Assembly: GCF_009906855.1 (NCBI RefSeq)
Contig: NZ_CP047650.1
Coordinates: forward strand, 1,984,001 to 2,048,000
Origin: Xylophilus rhododendri
GTDB taxonomy: Bacteria > Pseudomonadota > Gammaproteobacteria > Burkholderiales > Burkholderiaceae_C
Direction of reading: 5' to 3'
Length of the DNA: 64,000 nt
Shown here: one piece after another, positions 48,189-59,780 of the stretch
Layout of the letters: every line of letters begins with the position of its first letter
How positions within the stretch are numbered: position 1 is the first letter of the stretch
The notes under the pieces: generated by a model
What the model was told of the DNA's origin: nothing
Seen by the model: only the letters and a program-made list of their open reading frames with translations
Database searches by the model: none
Made by a program: the position numbers and the translations under genes

Positions 48189-48950
48189 CTAGCGCACCGC
48201 GCGCCAGTACGAAGCGTTGAGCCGCCAGGTGATGAAGGACAGGATCGCCAGGAATATCAGAACCCCCACGCCCACCCGGATCCGGGTGTTGGCTGCGGGC
48301 TCGCCCATCCACTGGAGATAGTTGACCAGATCGCCGACCGCCTGCTCGTATTGCAGGGGCGTCATTGTGCCCGGAGTGAGTTGCTCCCATCCAGCGACCG
48401 CCTGAACCTTCTCTCCATGCTCTTCGCGTTCTTCGTACACCGGACGACGCTGGCCCTGCAGTTGCCAGAGGGGATTGGGCATGCCGACATTGGGAAATGC
48501 CAGGTTGTTCCAGCCCGTGGGGCGCGTGTCGTCGCGGTAGAAGCTGCGCAGGAAAGTGTATAGGTAGTCGGGACCGGTGCCGCCGTGGCCCGATCGCGAG
48601 CGGGCGATGACGGTGAGATCGGGCGGGTTCGCGCCGAACCAGTCCTTGGCCTGCTTGGGGTCGATGGCCGACTTCATGGTCTCGCCCACCTTGTCGGTGG
48701 TGAACAGCAGGTTGGCCTTGATCTGCGCCTCGGTCAGGCCCAGGTCGGTCAGGCGGTTGTAGCGCATGAAGGCGGCCGAGTGGCAGCCGATGCAGTAGTT
48801 GACGAAGAGCTTGGCGCCGTTCTGCACCGACTGCAGGTCGGTGGTGCGGTCGGGCGCCTTGTCCCAGGCATAGCCGCCCTCTTCGGCCCGGGCGGATGCG
48901 CCCAGCGCCAGGGCCAGCACTGCGATCATCGTGAGGATGGTTTTTTTCAT
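48189..48950 (-). CDS. petC: Cytochrome c1 of the bc1 complex
   Basis: 253 residues. The signal peptide is residues 1-22. Haem c binds at CIGCH (Cys53, Cys56, His57). The axial Met region is in NVGMPNPLW and the family signature GTGPDYLYTFLRSFY is present. A C-terminal anchor helix VGVGVLIFLAILSFITWRL holds it in the inner membrane. ATG 48950 follows petB by 20 bp. Confidence 0.97.
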   Translation of the reverse strand: MKKTILTMIAVLALALGASARAEEGGYAWDKAPDRTTDLQSVQNGAKLFVNYCIGCHSAAFMRYNRLTDLGLTEAQIKANLLFTTDKVGETMKSAIDPKQAKDWFGANPPDLTVIARSRSGHGGTGPDYLYTFLRSFYRDDTRPTGWNNLAFPNVGMPNPLWQLQGQRRPVYEEREEHGEKVQAVAGWEQLTPGTMTPLQYEQAVGDLVNYLQWMGEPAANTRIRVGVGVLIFLAILSFITWRLNASYWRAVR

Positions 48951-48970
48951 GTGCGGGTGTCCGGCTCTGC

Positions 48971-50371
48971 TCAGTGGGCGTGGAAGACCACCCGGTCCGG
49001 CGGCGTCTTGAAGCTGCCCTTCTGGCTCCACCAGGGCATCAGCAGGAAGAAGCCGAAATAGAAGAAGGTGCCGACCTGCGCGATGCGCCCGCCCAGGTCC
49101 GAGGGCGGCTGCACGCCCAGGTAGCCCAGCACCAGGAAGTTGACGACGAAGACGCCGTACACCCACTTGTGCCAGTCGGGCCGGTAGCGGATCGACTTCA
49201 CCGGGCTGTGGTCCAGCCAGGGCAGGAAGAACAGGATGACGACCGCGCCGCCCATGGCCAGCACGCCCCAGAACTTGGCGTCGATGTTGAGCATCATGGC
49301 CACCACGCCCAGCGCCACCAGGCCGATCAGCACCTTGAAGAACAGCGCCATGCGGCTCTTGATGGCCACGAACACCGTGGCGCCCACCACCGCGGCGATC
49401 AGCGCGTACATCATCTCGCTGGTGATGGCGCGCAGCATCGAATAGAAGGGCGTGAAGTACCAGACCGGGGCGATGTGGTTGGGCGTCTTCAGCGAGTCGG
49501 CGGGGATGAAGTTGTTGTACTCCAGGAAGTAGCCGCCGGCCTCGGGCGCGAAGAAGATCACCGCGGTGAAGGCCATCAGGAAGACGCTGACCGCGAAGAT
49601 GTCGTGCACCGAATAGAAGGGATGGAAGGGAATGCCGTCGAGCGGGATGCCGTTCTCGTCCTTGTGCTTCTTGATCTCCACGCCGTCGGGATTGTTCGAG
49701 CCCACCTCGTGCAGCGCCACGATGTGCGCCGCCACCAGGCCCAGCAGCACCAGCGGAATGGCGATGACGTGGAAGCTGAAGAAGCGGTTGAGCGTGGCAT
49801 CGCTCACCACGTAGTCGCCGCGGATCAGCAGCGCCAGGTCGGGGCCCACGAAGGGAATCGCCGAGAACAGGTTCACGATGACCTGAGCGCCCCAGTAGGA
49901 CATCTGGCCCCAGGGCAGCAGGTAGCCCATGAAGGCCTCGGCCATCAGGCACAGGAAGATGGCGCAGCCGAACAGCCAGACCAGCTCGCGCGGCTTGCGG
50001 TAGCTGCCATACATCAGGCCGCGGAACATGTGCAGGTAGACCACGATGAAGAAGGCCGATGCACCGGTGGAATGCATGTAGCGGATCAGCCAGCCCCAGG
50101 GCACGTCCCGCATGATGTATTCGACCGAGGCGAAGGCGAGCGTCGCCTCGGGCTTGTAGTGCATCACCAGGAAGATGCCGGTGACGATCTGGATCACCAG
50201 CACCAGCAGCGAGAGCGAGCCGAAGACGTACCAGATGTTGAAGTTCTTGGGCGCGTAGTACTCGCTCATGTGCTCCCGGTAGAGCTTGCTGGCCGGGAAG
50301 CGGTTGTCCACCCAGTTCAGCAGCTTGGCGCCCGCGGGAGCGTTCGGGGAGATCTCCTTGAATTCAGACAT
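48971..50371 (-). CDS. petB: Cytochrome b of the bc1 complex
   Basis: 466 residues, full-length b (not split). It carries the haem ligands in helices B and D (RYMHSTGASAFFIVVYLHMF and SFHVIAIPLVLLGLVAAHI) and the Qo-site motif, here PVWYFTPFYSMLRAI. It transfers electrons from ubiquinol to cytochrome c1 in the respiratory chain. It starts 12 bp after petA. Confidence 0.97.
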   Translation of the reverse strand: MSEFKEISPNAPAGAKLLNWVDNRFPASKLYREHMSEYYAPKNFNIWYVFGSLSLLVLVIQIVTGIFLVMHYKPEATLAFASVEYIMRDVPWGWLIRYMHSTGASAFFIVVYLHMFRGLMYGSYRKPRELVWLFGCAIFLCLMAEAFMGYLLPWGQMSYWGAQVIVNLFSAIPFVGPDLALLIRGDYVVSDATLNRFFSFHVIAIPLVLLGLVAAHIVALHEVGSNNPDGVEIKKHKDENGIPLDGIPFHPFYSVHDIFAVSVFLMAFTAVIFFAPEAGGYFLEYNNFIPADSLKTPNHIAPVWYFTPFYSMLRAITSEMMYALIAAVVGATVFVAIKSRMALFFKVLIGLVALGVVAMMLNIDAKFWGVLAMGGAVVILFFLPWLDHSPVKSIRYRPDWHKWVYGVFVVNFLVLGYLGVQPPSDLGGRIAQVGTFFYFGFFLLMPWWSQKGSFKTPPDRVVFHAH

Positions 50372-50383
50372 CGTGCGGGCCCC

Positions 50384-51001
50384 TCAGGCGTCTTTTTTGT
50401 CTTCGCCGATCAGCAGCCGCGTGTCGCTCAGGTAGACATGCGGCGGGATGGGCAGGTTGTCGGGTGCGGGTTTGTTCTTGAAGACGCGGCCGGCCAGGTC
50501 GAAGGTGGAGCCGTGGCAGGGGCAGAGCCAGCCGCCCGGCCAGTCGCCGGGCAGCGAGGGCTGCGGGCCGGCCTGGAACTTGTCGGTGGGCGAGCAGCCG
50601 AGGTGCGTGCAGATGCCGACCACCACCAGGATCTCCGGCTTGATCGAGCGGTGTTCGTTGCGGGCGTATTCGGGGGTGAACTCGTCCGGATTGCGCTTGG
50701 ATTGCGGATCGGCGAGCTGGCCGTCGTGCTTGGCCAGGTCGGCCACTTCGGCGGCCGAGCGCTTGACGATCCAGACCGGCTTGCCGCGCCATTCGACGGT
50801 GATCTTCTCGCCTTCCTTCAGGCCGGCGATGTCCACCTCCACCGCCGCACCGGCGGCCTTGGCCTTTTCCGAGGGCTGGAAGGTGCTGACGAAGGGCACG
50901 GCGGTGGCCACGCCGCCTATTGCGCCCGCACAACCCGATGCGATGAGCCAAACCCGTTTGCCGCTGTCGATCTGTTTGCTGTCGACCACTGATGCACTCA
51001 T
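50384..51001 (-). CDS. petA: Rieske iron-sulfur subunit of the bc1 complex
   Basis: 205 residues. An N-terminal anchor helix (about 18-40, VWLIASGCAGAIGGVATAVP) is followed by the [2Fe-2S] domain with CTHLGC and CPCHGS. The start is ATG 51001 (MSASVVDSKQ), as upstream sequence is not family-like. First gene of petA-petB-petC. Confidence 0.97.
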   Translation of the reverse strand: MSASVVDSKQIDSGKRVWLIASGCAGAIGGVATAVPFVSTFQPSEKAKAAGAAVEVDIAGLKEGEKITVEWRGKPVWIVKRSAAEVADLAKHDGQLADPQSKRNPDEFTPEYARNEHRSIKPEILVVVGICTHLGCSPTDKFQAGPQPSLPGDWPGGWLCPCHGSTFDLAGRVFKNKPAPDNLPIPPHVYLSDTRLLIGEDKKDA

Positions 51002-51105
51002 GGATTTCCTCGAATGTTCATCGCTTATGGGGGGAGTCAGCCGAAGATTGTAGGTGCGCAGCAACGCTCGCAGACCGCGTGGTAGCCCTTATACGGCGCG
51101 GCTTT

Positions 51106-52140
51106 TCAGGCGGCCAGCAGGCGTGCCAGACGCACTGCGGCGAGCAGGCTGGAGGCGTCGGCGCGGCCGCTGCCGGCCAGGTCGAAGGCCGTGCCGTGGT
51201 CGGGGCTGGTGCGCACCAGCGGCAAGCCCAGGGTGACGTTCACGCCCTGCTCGATGCCCAGGTACTTGACGGGGATCAGGCCCTGGTCGTGGTACATCGC
51301 CACGACCGCGTCGAAGCCCCCAGGCTGGCCGTGTTGGGCGCGGGCGCGCATGAAGATGGTGTCGGGCGGATAGGGGCCGGACGCCTGGATGCCCTCGGCC
51401 TTCGCGGCGGCGATGGCCGGGGCGATGGTGTCGATCTCCTCCCGGCCGAACAGGCCGCCCTCCCCCGCATGGGGATTGAGCCCGGCCACCGCCAGCCGGG
51501 CGGGCCGGCCCAGCATGCGCGACAGGGAGGCGTGGCTGATGCGCAGCGTCTGCAGCACGTTGTCGAAATCGACCGCGTCCAGCGCCCGCCGCAGCGACAT
51601 GTGGATGCTGACCAGCACGGTGCGCAGCTCCTCGTTGGCCAGCATCATGCGCACCGGCACCTCGGCGATGCCGCGTCCCAGGTGGGCGGCCGCCTCGGCC
51701 TGCAGCAGTTCGGTATGGCCCGGGAAATCCACGCCGGCCGCCGACAGCGCCTCCTTGTGCAGCGGCGCGGTGACCAGGGCGGCGATCTCGCCGCGCAGCG
51801 CCGCGCGGGCGGCCCAGGTCACGGCCTCGGCCGCCTGGCGCCCGGCCTCGGCGGAGATCTCACCCCAGGCGACCGGCCCCTGCGCCCGCACCACCGGCAG
51901 CACCGGCAGGCAGCGCGGCGGCACATCCCAGGCTTCTGCCGCCGATTCCAGCAGCGCCACCGGCAGGCCGGGCGTGCCCCAGCAGGCGGCGGCGCGGCGC
52001 AGCACGTCGGGATCGCCCACGGCGAAGCAGCCGCGCATCTCCTCGGCATGGTCGCGGAACAGCCGGGCGACGATCTCGGGGCCGATGCCGGCGGGGTCGC
52101 CGGCCGTCACGGCGATGGGCAAGGGATGGGCGGATTTCAT
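51106..52140 (-). CDS. pdxA: 4-hydroxythreonine-4-phosphate dehydrogenase
   Basis: 344 residues. PdxA oxidises 4-phosphohydroxythreonine in pyridoxal phosphate synthesis. Hallmarks: VTAGDPAGIGPEIVAR, APLHKEAL, FPGHTELL with the metal-binding His, GLNPHAGEGG and YHDQGLIPVKYL. ATG at 52140 overlaps the stop of the Nif3-like gene (ATGA). A degradative PdxA2-type role is possible since such paralogues exist, but the residues seen do not separate them. Confidence 0.93.
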   Translation of the reverse strand: MKSAHPLPIAVTAGDPAGIGPEIVARLFRDHAEEMRGCFAVGDPDVLRRAAACWGTPGLPVALLESAAEAWDVPPRCLPVLPVVRAQGPVAWGEISAEAGRQAAEAVTWAARAALRGEIAALVTAPLHKEALSAAGVDFPGHTELLQAEAAAHLGRGIAEVPVRMMLANEELRTVLVSIHMSLRRALDAVDFDNVLQTLRISHASLSRMLGRPARLAVAGLNPHAGEGGLFGREEIDTIAPAIAAAKAEGIQASGPYPPDTIFMRARAQHGQPGGFDAVVAMYHDQGLIPVKYLGIEQGVNVTLGLPLVRTSPDHGTAFDLAGSGRADASSLLAAVRLARLLAA

Positions 52141-52916
52141 GCGGGGTTGTCGATATCGATGAAGGTATGGCGCAGCCCCAGCTCCGCCGCCACATGGCCG
52201 GCCACGGCGGGTGCGCCGTAGCGCTCGCTGGCATGGTGGCCGCAGGCGATGAAGGCCACGCCCAGTTCGCGGGCGTAGTGGGCCTGCGGTTCGGAGATCT
52301 CGCCGGTGACGAAGGCGTCCGCCCCGGCGGCGATGGCGGCCTCGAAAAAGCCCTGCGCGCCGCCGGTGCACCAGGCGACGCGGCGGATCGGCCCGCGGAC
52401 AGGATCGACCAGCGTCACCGGCCGCTCCACCACCCGCTCCACATGGCGGGCCAGCGCTGATGCGTCCTCGAAGTGCGTATCGCCGATGCTGCCCAGGTCC
52501 TGCTCGCCGAAATGCCCGTCGGCCACCCAGCCCAGGCGGGCGCCCAGCTGGGCGTTGTTGCCGAACTCCGAATGCCCATCCAGCGGCAGGTGGTAGGCGA
52601 AGAGGCTGATGTCGTGCGCCAGCAGCAGCGCCAGCCGCTGCTTGAGCCAGCCGGTGACCCGGCCGTCGTGGCCGCGCCAGAACAGGCCGTGGTGCACGAA
52701 GACCGCGTCCGCCCGGGCGTCGATCGCCGCCTCGATCAGCGCCCGGCTGGCCGTCACGCCCGAGACGATGTGGCCGATCTCCGCGCGCCCCTCCACCTGC
52801 AGGCCGTTGGGGCCGTAGTCCTTGAAGCGGGCGGGTGACAGCAGGGCGTCGAAGCGCCGCAGCAGCGCGTCGCGGCCGGCGGTACGGCCGCTGGGAAGGG
52901 GGTCGTGGGCTTGCAT
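52137..52916 (-). CDS. Nif3-like (DUF34) dinuclear metal protein
   Basis: 259 residues. Metal-binding motifs of the family: DAVFVHHGLFW, YHLPLDGHSEFGNN, GEISEPQAHYA and ACGHHASERYG. DUF34/NIF3 proteins resemble GTP cyclohydrolase I type 2; their role is still unclear. It is divergent from the HtrA-like protease over 96 bp, as in other Comamonadaceae, and coupled to pdxA. Confidence 0.92.
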   Translation of the reverse strand: MQAHDPLPSGRTAGRDALLRRFDALLSPARFKDYGPNGLQVEGRAEIGHIVSGVTASRALIEAAIDARADAVFVHHGLFWRGHDGRVTGWLKQRLALLLAHDISLFAYHLPLDGHSEFGNNAQLGARLGWVADGHFGEQDLGSIGDTHFEDASALARHVERVVERPVTLVDPVRGPIRRVAWCTGGAQGFFEAAIAAGADAFVTGEISEPQAHYARELGVAFIACGHHASERYGAPAVAGHVAAELGLRHTFIDIDNPA

Positions 52917-53012
52917 GGCGGGGATTGTCTCCGAGCGTCCCGGTACTCCCCGTTTCGCGGACAATCGCCGATTGCCTTTTTCCACCGCCACGGCCAACGC
53001 CCACCCGACTTC

Positions 53013-54185
<1,173 letters not shown>

Positions 54186-54194
54186 ACGCCAGAA

Positions 54195-54290
54195 CCCCGG
54201 TTTTGCAGCGCATCCGGGGCCAATAACGCAGCGCAACGGCCTGTCATTGGGACAGGCCCGGGGTGTACGCGCATACGCGCCGGATAGAAT
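54195..54290 (+). promoter_or_regulatory. Leader/promoter region of the second branched-chain transporter
   Basis: It holds CCCCGG/CCGGGG (54195-54200 with 54214-54219), a tight hairpin GCCTGTC/GACAGGC (54239-54245 with 54251-54257), a direct repeat TACGCGC (54266-54272 and 54274-54280), and TAGAAT at 54285-54290 as a possible -10 box 44 bp before the start codon. No good -35 is seen. Confidence 0.4.
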
Positions 54291-54334
54291 CCGCGGTTCG
54301 CTTTTGCCGCGACTCTCTCCAAGGAAGACATCCC

Positions 54335-55504
54335 ATGACCTCGATTTCCCTCCAGCGCCGTGCCCTTTACGCCCTGATGGCAAGCGTCGGCCTGGTGAGC
54401 CTGGCACCGGCCGCCCAAGCCGCCGACATCAAGATCGGTGTCGCCGAAGCCCTGTCCGGCGGCGCCGCCCAGTACGGCATCGCCATCCGCAACGGCTTCC
54501 AGCTGGCGGCCGACGAGATCAATGCCGCCGGCGGCATCAACGGCAACAAGGTCGCCCTGGTGATCGAGGACGAGCGCGGCAACAAGGAAGAGGCGATCAA
54601 CGTCTTCAAGAAGCTGATCTTCCAGGACCAGGTCCTGATGGTGTTCGGCCCCACCCTGTCGAACTCGGCCCAGGCGGCCGACCCGATCGCCCAGGCCTCC
54701 AAGACCGTGGCCTTCGGCACCTCCAACACCGCCGACGGCATCACTTCCATCGGCAACTTCGTGTTCCGCAACTCGGTGACCGAGGCCGACGTGCTGCCCG
54801 AGACGCTGAAGATCACCGCCGCCAAGACCGGCCTGAAGAAGGTCGCCGTGCTCTACGGCAACGACGACGTCTTCACCAAGAGCGGCTACGACAACTTCAA
54901 GAAGGCGCTGGAAGACCTGAAGATCCCGGTCACCACCACCGAGACCTTCGCCAAGGGCGACGTCGACTTCAAGGCCCAGCTCACCAAGATCAAGGCCACC
55001 AACCCCGACGCCATCGTGCTGTCGGCGCTGATCGCCGAAGGCGCGCCCATCATGGTGCAGGCCCGCCAGATCGGCCTGAACGTGCCCATCATCGGCGGCA
55101 ACGGCATGAACTCGGTCAAGATCTTCGACCTGGCCAAGGAAAAGGCCGAAGGCCTGTGGGTGGGCAGCCCCTGGTCGATCGAGAACCAGACCGATCAGAA
55201 CCGCAAGTTCATCGTCGCCTACACCGCCAAGTTCAAGGCCGCGCCCGACCAGTTCGCCGCGCAGGCCTACGACGCTCTCTACATCGCAGCCCAGGGCCTC
55301 AAAAAGGTCAAGCTGTCGGGCTCCGTGCCGGCCGACCGTGCCGCGCTGCGCGACGCCCTCCCCTCGGCCAAGTGGACGGGTGCCACCGGCACCTTCGAAT
55401 TCACCCAGGCCAAGGATCGCGCCGGCAAACCCGCCGGCTACGACGCCAAGCAACAAGCCATCGTCAGCGTGACCCGCGGCGGCAAGTTCGCGATCGAAAA
55501 ATAA
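54335..55504 (+). CDS. Branched-chain amino acid ABC substrate-binding protein
   Basis: 389 residues. Signal peptide residues 1-29 (VGLVSLAPAAQAA). Peripla_BP_6 fold: DIKIGVAEALSGGAAQYG, INAAGGINGNKVALVIED and KGDVDFKAQLTKIKATNPD. AAGGAAG precedes ATG 54335; longer frames hide the signal peptide. It is the periplasmic receptor for the following livHMGF set. A partial terminator follows it, fitting higher expression of the receptor than the permeases. Confidence 0.93.
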   Translation: MTSISLQRRALYALMASVGLVSLAPAAQAADIKIGVAEALSGGAAQYGIAIRNGFQLAADEINAAGGINGNKVALVIEDERGNKEEAINVFKKLIFQDQVLMVFGPTLSNSAQAADPIAQASKTVAFGTSNTADGITSIGNFVFRNSVTEADVLPETLKITAAKTGLKKVAVLYGNDDVFTKSGYDNFKKALEDLKIPVTTTETFAKGDVDFKAQLTKIKATNPDAIVLSALIAEGAPIMVQARQIGLNVPIIGGNGMNSVKIFDLAKEKAEGLWVGSPWSIENQTDQNRKFIVAYTAKFKAAPDQFAAQAYDALYIAAQGLKKVKLSGSVPADRAALRDALPSAKWTGATGTFEFTQAKDRAGKPAGYDAKQQAIVSVTRGGKFAIEK

Positions 55505-55523
55505 GAGACTTCTCGCAGCGAAT

Positions 55524-55551
55524 GGACGGCTCCTGACGGCGCCGTCCTTTT
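55524..55551 (+). terminator. Attenuating terminator between binding protein and permeases
   Basis: GGACGGC/GCCGTCC (55524-55530 with 55541-55547), loop 10 nt, followed by TTTT. The permease gene starts 62 bp further on. Confidence 0.6.
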
Positions 55552-55613
55552 GCATTTCTGGCTCTTGCCTTATCTGGCGCCGCGAACGGCGGCGCTACCG
55601 CAGGATTTCCATC

Positions 55614-56495
55614 GTGCTGGAACAGCAGTTAATCAATGCCTTGTCGCTGGGGTGCGTGTATGCGCTCTTCGCGCTCGGCTTCACCCTCATCTTCGGCGTC
55701 CTCGGCGTCATCAACCTCTCGCATGGGGCGGTCTTCATGGTCGGCGCGTATGCCGCCGTCGAGGCCATCACCCACCTGCACCTGCCGCTGTGGGCGGGCC
55801 TGGCCTTCTCCTTCCTGGTCTGCGGCGTGCTCGGCGTGCTGATCGACGTGCTGGTGCTGCGGCCGCTCAGAAAGCGCAACGCGCCCCACCTGATCCCGAT
55901 GATCGCCAGCATCGGCGTGGCCATCGTGCTGAACAACGGCGTGCAGGGCCTCTTCGGCGCGGAGAACCTGCGTTTTCCGGCCGGCATCGTCTCCACCGAT
56001 TCGATGGACCTGGGCGGGCTGCACCTGACGGCCCTGGAGCTGGGCATCATCCTGCTGTCCTTCGTGCTGATGGCCGTGCTGATGGTCACGCTCAAGCGCA
56101 CCCAGCTCGGCCGCGCACTGCGCGCGATCGCCGAATCGCCCAAGGCGGCCTACTTGGTGGGCATCAACGTCGAGGGACTGTTCCTGCTGACCTCCTTCGT
56201 CGCCGCCGGCCTCGGCGGCGTGGCCGGCGTGCTGATCGGCCTGTATTCCAACGCGCTCTTCCCGCTGATGGGCCAGCCGATGCTGCACAAGGGCATCGCG
56301 GTGATCATCCTGGGCGGCATGGGCGACATCCGCGGCGCGATGCTGGGCGGGCTGTTCCTGGGCTTCGCCGAGGTGCTGTCGGTGGCCTATATCGGCTCGA
56401 ACATGCGCGATGCGGTGGCCTTCGGCCTGCTGTTCCTGGTCCTGCTGGTACGCCCCAAGGGCCTGTTCGGCACGCTGCAAGAACGGAAGGTCTGA
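55614..56495 (+). CDS. livH: Branched-chain amino acid ABC permease LivH
   Basis: 293 residues, about eight membrane helices. LivH motifs LGCVYALFALGFTLIFGVLG, INLSHGAVFMVGAYAA and GGMGDIRGAMLGGLFLGFAE. The start is GTG at 55614 with an AGGA about 8 nt upstream. It is 3 bp from livM. Confidence 0.93.
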   Translation: MLEQQLINALSLGCVYALFALGFTLIFGVLGVINLSHGAVFMVGAYAAVEAITHLHLPLWAGLAFSFLVCGVLGVLIDVLVLRPLRKRNAPHLIPMIASIGVAIVLNNGVQGLFGAENLRFPAGIVSTDSMDLGGLHLTALELGIILLSFVLMAVLMVTLKRTQLGRALRAIAESPKAAYLVGINVEGLFLLTSFVAAGLGGVAGVLIGLYSNALFPLMGQPMLHKGIAVIILGGMGDIRGAMLGGLFLGFAEVLSVAYIGSNMRDAVAFGLLFLVLLVRPKGLFGTLQERKV

Positions 56496-56498
56496 GCG

Positions 56499-57362
56499 AT
56501 GGCCTGGTTCGACAACTTCTGGGCGGTCTACAGCAACCTGGTGCTGGGCCTGGGCATCAACGCCCTGCTCGCGCTCTCGATCTACCTGACGCTCTCCTGC
56601 GGCATGCTGGCCATGGCCAATGCCGCCTTCATGGGCATAGGCGCCTACACGGCCGCCTTGCTGACCATGAACTACGACACGCCCTTCCTGGTCTCCATCC
56701 TGGCCGGCATGGTCGCGCCCGCGGTGGTCGCCTTCCTGATCGGCAAACCCACGCTGCGCCTGTCGGGTGTGTACCTGGCGATGGCGACGCTCGCCTTCGG
56801 CGAGGTGGTGCGCATCGTGGTGCTGAACACCGAGTCGATCACCGGCGGTGCGCTGGGCCTGAACGGCATCCCGCAGTCCACCCAGTGGTGGCATGTGGTG
56901 GCGGCGCTGGTCGCGGTGCTGGCCGTGCTGTGGCGCCTGCGCCATTCGCGGGTGGGCCGGGCCTTCGAGGCGATCAAGGAAGACGAGACCGCCGCCGGCC
57001 TGATGGGCATCGACGTGGGGGCGCACAAGATGCTGGCCTTCGTGCTGGGGGCTTCCATCGCCGGCCTGGCGGGCACGCTCAACGCGCATCTGACCTTCTT
57101 CATCGGCCCGAACGAGTACGGCTTCGACCGCGGCGTGGACATCCTGACCATGGCCATCCTCGGCGGCATCAACAGCCTGGCCGGCCCCGTGCTGGGCAGC
57201 ACCATCCTCACGCTGCTGCCGGAGCTGCTGCGCGGCTTCTCGGACTTCCGCCTGATGGTCAACGGCCTGATCCTGGTGCTGATCGTGCTGTTCCTGCCCA
57301 AGGGGCTGTGGGATCCGGCGCGCATCCGCCAGTGGTTCGGACGGGGAGGGAAAGCCGCATGA
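56499..57362 (+). CDS. livM: Branched-chain amino acid ABC permease LivM
   Basis: 287 residues. LivM motifs LSCGMLAMANAAFMGIGAYT, YLAMATLAFGEVVRIVV and AILGGINSLAGPVLGS. Normal length, without the extension seen in the paralogue at 36.3 kb. Its stop overlaps livG (ATGA). Confidence 0.93.
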   Translation: MAWFDNFWAVYSNLVLGLGINALLALSIYLTLSCGMLAMANAAFMGIGAYTAALLTMNYDTPFLVSILAGMVAPAVVAFLIGKPTLRLSGVYLAMATLAFGEVVRIVVLNTESITGGALGLNGIPQSTQWWHVVAALVAVLAVLWRLRHSRVGRAFEAIKEDETAAGLMGIDVGAHKMLAFVLGASIAGLAGTLNAHLTFFIGPNEYGFDRGVDILTMAILGGINSLAGPVLGSTILTLLPELLRGFSDFRLMVNGLILVLIVLFLPKGLWDPARIRQWFGRGGKAA

Positions 57363-58140
57363 GCGCGAACCTCGAACTCAAGAACATCTCCCGCCACTTC
57401 GGCGGCCTGAAGGTGCTGCAGGACGTGAACCTGAAGATCCCGCAAGGCGGCATCTTCGGCCTGATCGGACCCAACGGCGCCGGCAAGACCACCGTGTTCA
57501 ACCTGATCACCGGCCTCTTGCCGCCCACCTCGGGCACCATCAGCTTCGACGGCCGCGACCTGGCCGGCCAGAAGCCCTACGAGATCACCCGCGGCGGCAT
57601 CGCCCGCACCTTCCAGAACATCCGCCTCTTCAAGGAGATGAGCCTGCTGGAGAACGTGATGGTGGGCATGCATGCCCAGCTGCGCTACGGTAACTGGGGC
57701 CTGCTGGCGACTTCCGGCCTGTTCCGCAGCGAGGAAAAACGCGCCCGCGAACGCGCGCGCGAGCTGCTGTCCTGGATGAAGCTCGACCACAAGGCCGAGG
57801 ACACCGCCGACAACCTCTCCTACGGCGAGCAACGCAAGCTCGAACTGGCGCGTGCGCTGGCCACCGAGCCCCGCCTGCTGCTGCTCGACGAGCCGGTCGC
57901 CGGCATGAACGCCAACGAGAAGACCGACCTGATGCGCGAGATCGAGCAGATCAGCGCACGCGGCTACACCATCTTCATGATCGAGCACGACATGCGTTTC
58001 GTGATGGGCCTGTGCCAGGAGATCGCAGTGCTGAACTTCGGCCGCATCATCGCCCAGGGCGACGCGGACCAGATCCGCAACGATCCCCAGGTGATCGAGG
58101 CCTATCTGGGCCGCGAGGACGACGAGCCGGAGGCCGCAGC

Positions 58141-58144
<4 letters not shown>
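57359..58144 (+). CDS. livG: Branched-chain amino acid ABC ATPase LivG
   Basis: 261 residues. Walker A GPNGAGKTT, RTFQNIRLF, signature LSYGEQRKLELARAL, Walker B LLLLDEPVAGM and MIEHDMRFVMGL. All motifs are canonical. It pairs with LivF and overlaps it by 4 bp. Confidence 0.95.
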
Positions 58145-58872
<728 letters not shown>

Positions 58873-58891
58873 GCCCCGCGTTGGCGGGCAT

Positions 58892-58924
58892 AAAAAAAGG
58901 GCGGACACTGCGACCGCCCTTTTT
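58892..58924. terminator. Bidirectional terminator between livF and tatC
   Basis: GGGCGG/CCGCCC (58899-58904 with 58914-58919) is flanked by an A-run (58892-58898) and a T-run (58920-58924), so it can stop transcripts from both sides. Loop of 9 nt. Confidence 0.9.
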
Positions 58925-58928
58925 GTTT

Positions 58929-59729
58929 TCAGCCCGCCGTATCGGCCGGCGTCGTCTCTTTCTCATCTTCCGGCGCCTTGGTCTGCCGGATGAAGATGCG
59001 CGCCGCGATGATGCCCAGCTCGTACAGGATGCACATGGGCACCGCCAGCGAGAGCTGCGACACCACGTCCGGCGGCGTCACCACGGCGGCCACCACGAAG
59101 GCGCCGACCACGAAGTAGCCGCGGAAGGACTTGAGCTTGTCGATGCTTACCAGGCCCATGCGCGCCAGCACCACCACCACCACCGGCACCTCGAAGGCGA
59201 TGCCGAAGGCCATGAACATGGTCAGCACGAAGCTGAGGTATTCCTCGATGTCTGGCGCCGGCGTGATGCTCTTGGGCGCGAAGCTCTGGATGAAGGCGAA
59301 GACCTTGCCGAACACGAAGAAGTAGCAAAACGACATGCCGATGAAGAACAGCAGGCTCGACGACACCACCAGCGGCAGCACCAGCTTTTTCTCGTGCAGG
59401 TACAGGCCCGGCGCCACGAAGGCCCAGACCTGGTAGAGCACCACCGGCAGCGCGATCACGAAGGCCGCCATCATCAGGATCTTCAGCGGCACCATGAAAG
59501 GCGAGATCACCGAGGTGGCGATCAGCGTGGCGCCGGCGGGCAGGTGGGCGATCAGCGGCGCGGCCAGCAGGTCGTAGAGCGCGCCCGGGCCGGGATAGAA
59601 GAAGAGCACCCCGCCGGCGATGGCGACCGCGATCAGCGCCTTCACCAGCCGGTCGCGCAGCTCCATCAAATGCTCTACGAAGGGCTGTTCGGTGCCGGCG
59701 AGTTCGTCTTCGCGGGAGGGATCAGGCAT
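58929..59729 (-). CDS. tatC: Twin-arginine translocase subunit TatC
   Basis: 266 residues, six membrane helices. TatC recognises the twin-arginine signal. Seen: FVEHLMELRDRLVKALIAV, YQVWAFVAPGLYLHEKK and FGIAFEVPVVVVVLARMGL with the conserved Glu. ATG at 59729 (MPDPSREDEL) is used; six more codons upstream are possible. Ends 5 bp from the shared terminator. Confidence 0.97.
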   Translation of the reverse strand: MPDPSREDELAGTEQPFVEHLMELRDRLVKALIAVAIAGGVLFFYPGPGALYDLLAAPLIAHLPAGATLIATSVISPFMVPLKILMMAAFVIALPVVLYQVWAFVAPGLYLHEKKLVLPLVVSSSLLFFIGMSFCYFFVFGKVFAFIQSFAPKSITPAPDIEEYLSFVLTMFMAFGIAFEVPVVVVVLARMGLVSIDKLKSFRGYFVVGAFVVAAVVTPPDVVSQLSLAVPMCILYELGIIAARIFIRQTKAPEDEKETTPADTAG

Positions 59730-59780
59730 GGGGCTCCGGCAACGCACGTACGGGTGACGGCGCGCCTGTTCTCGGTTGGA

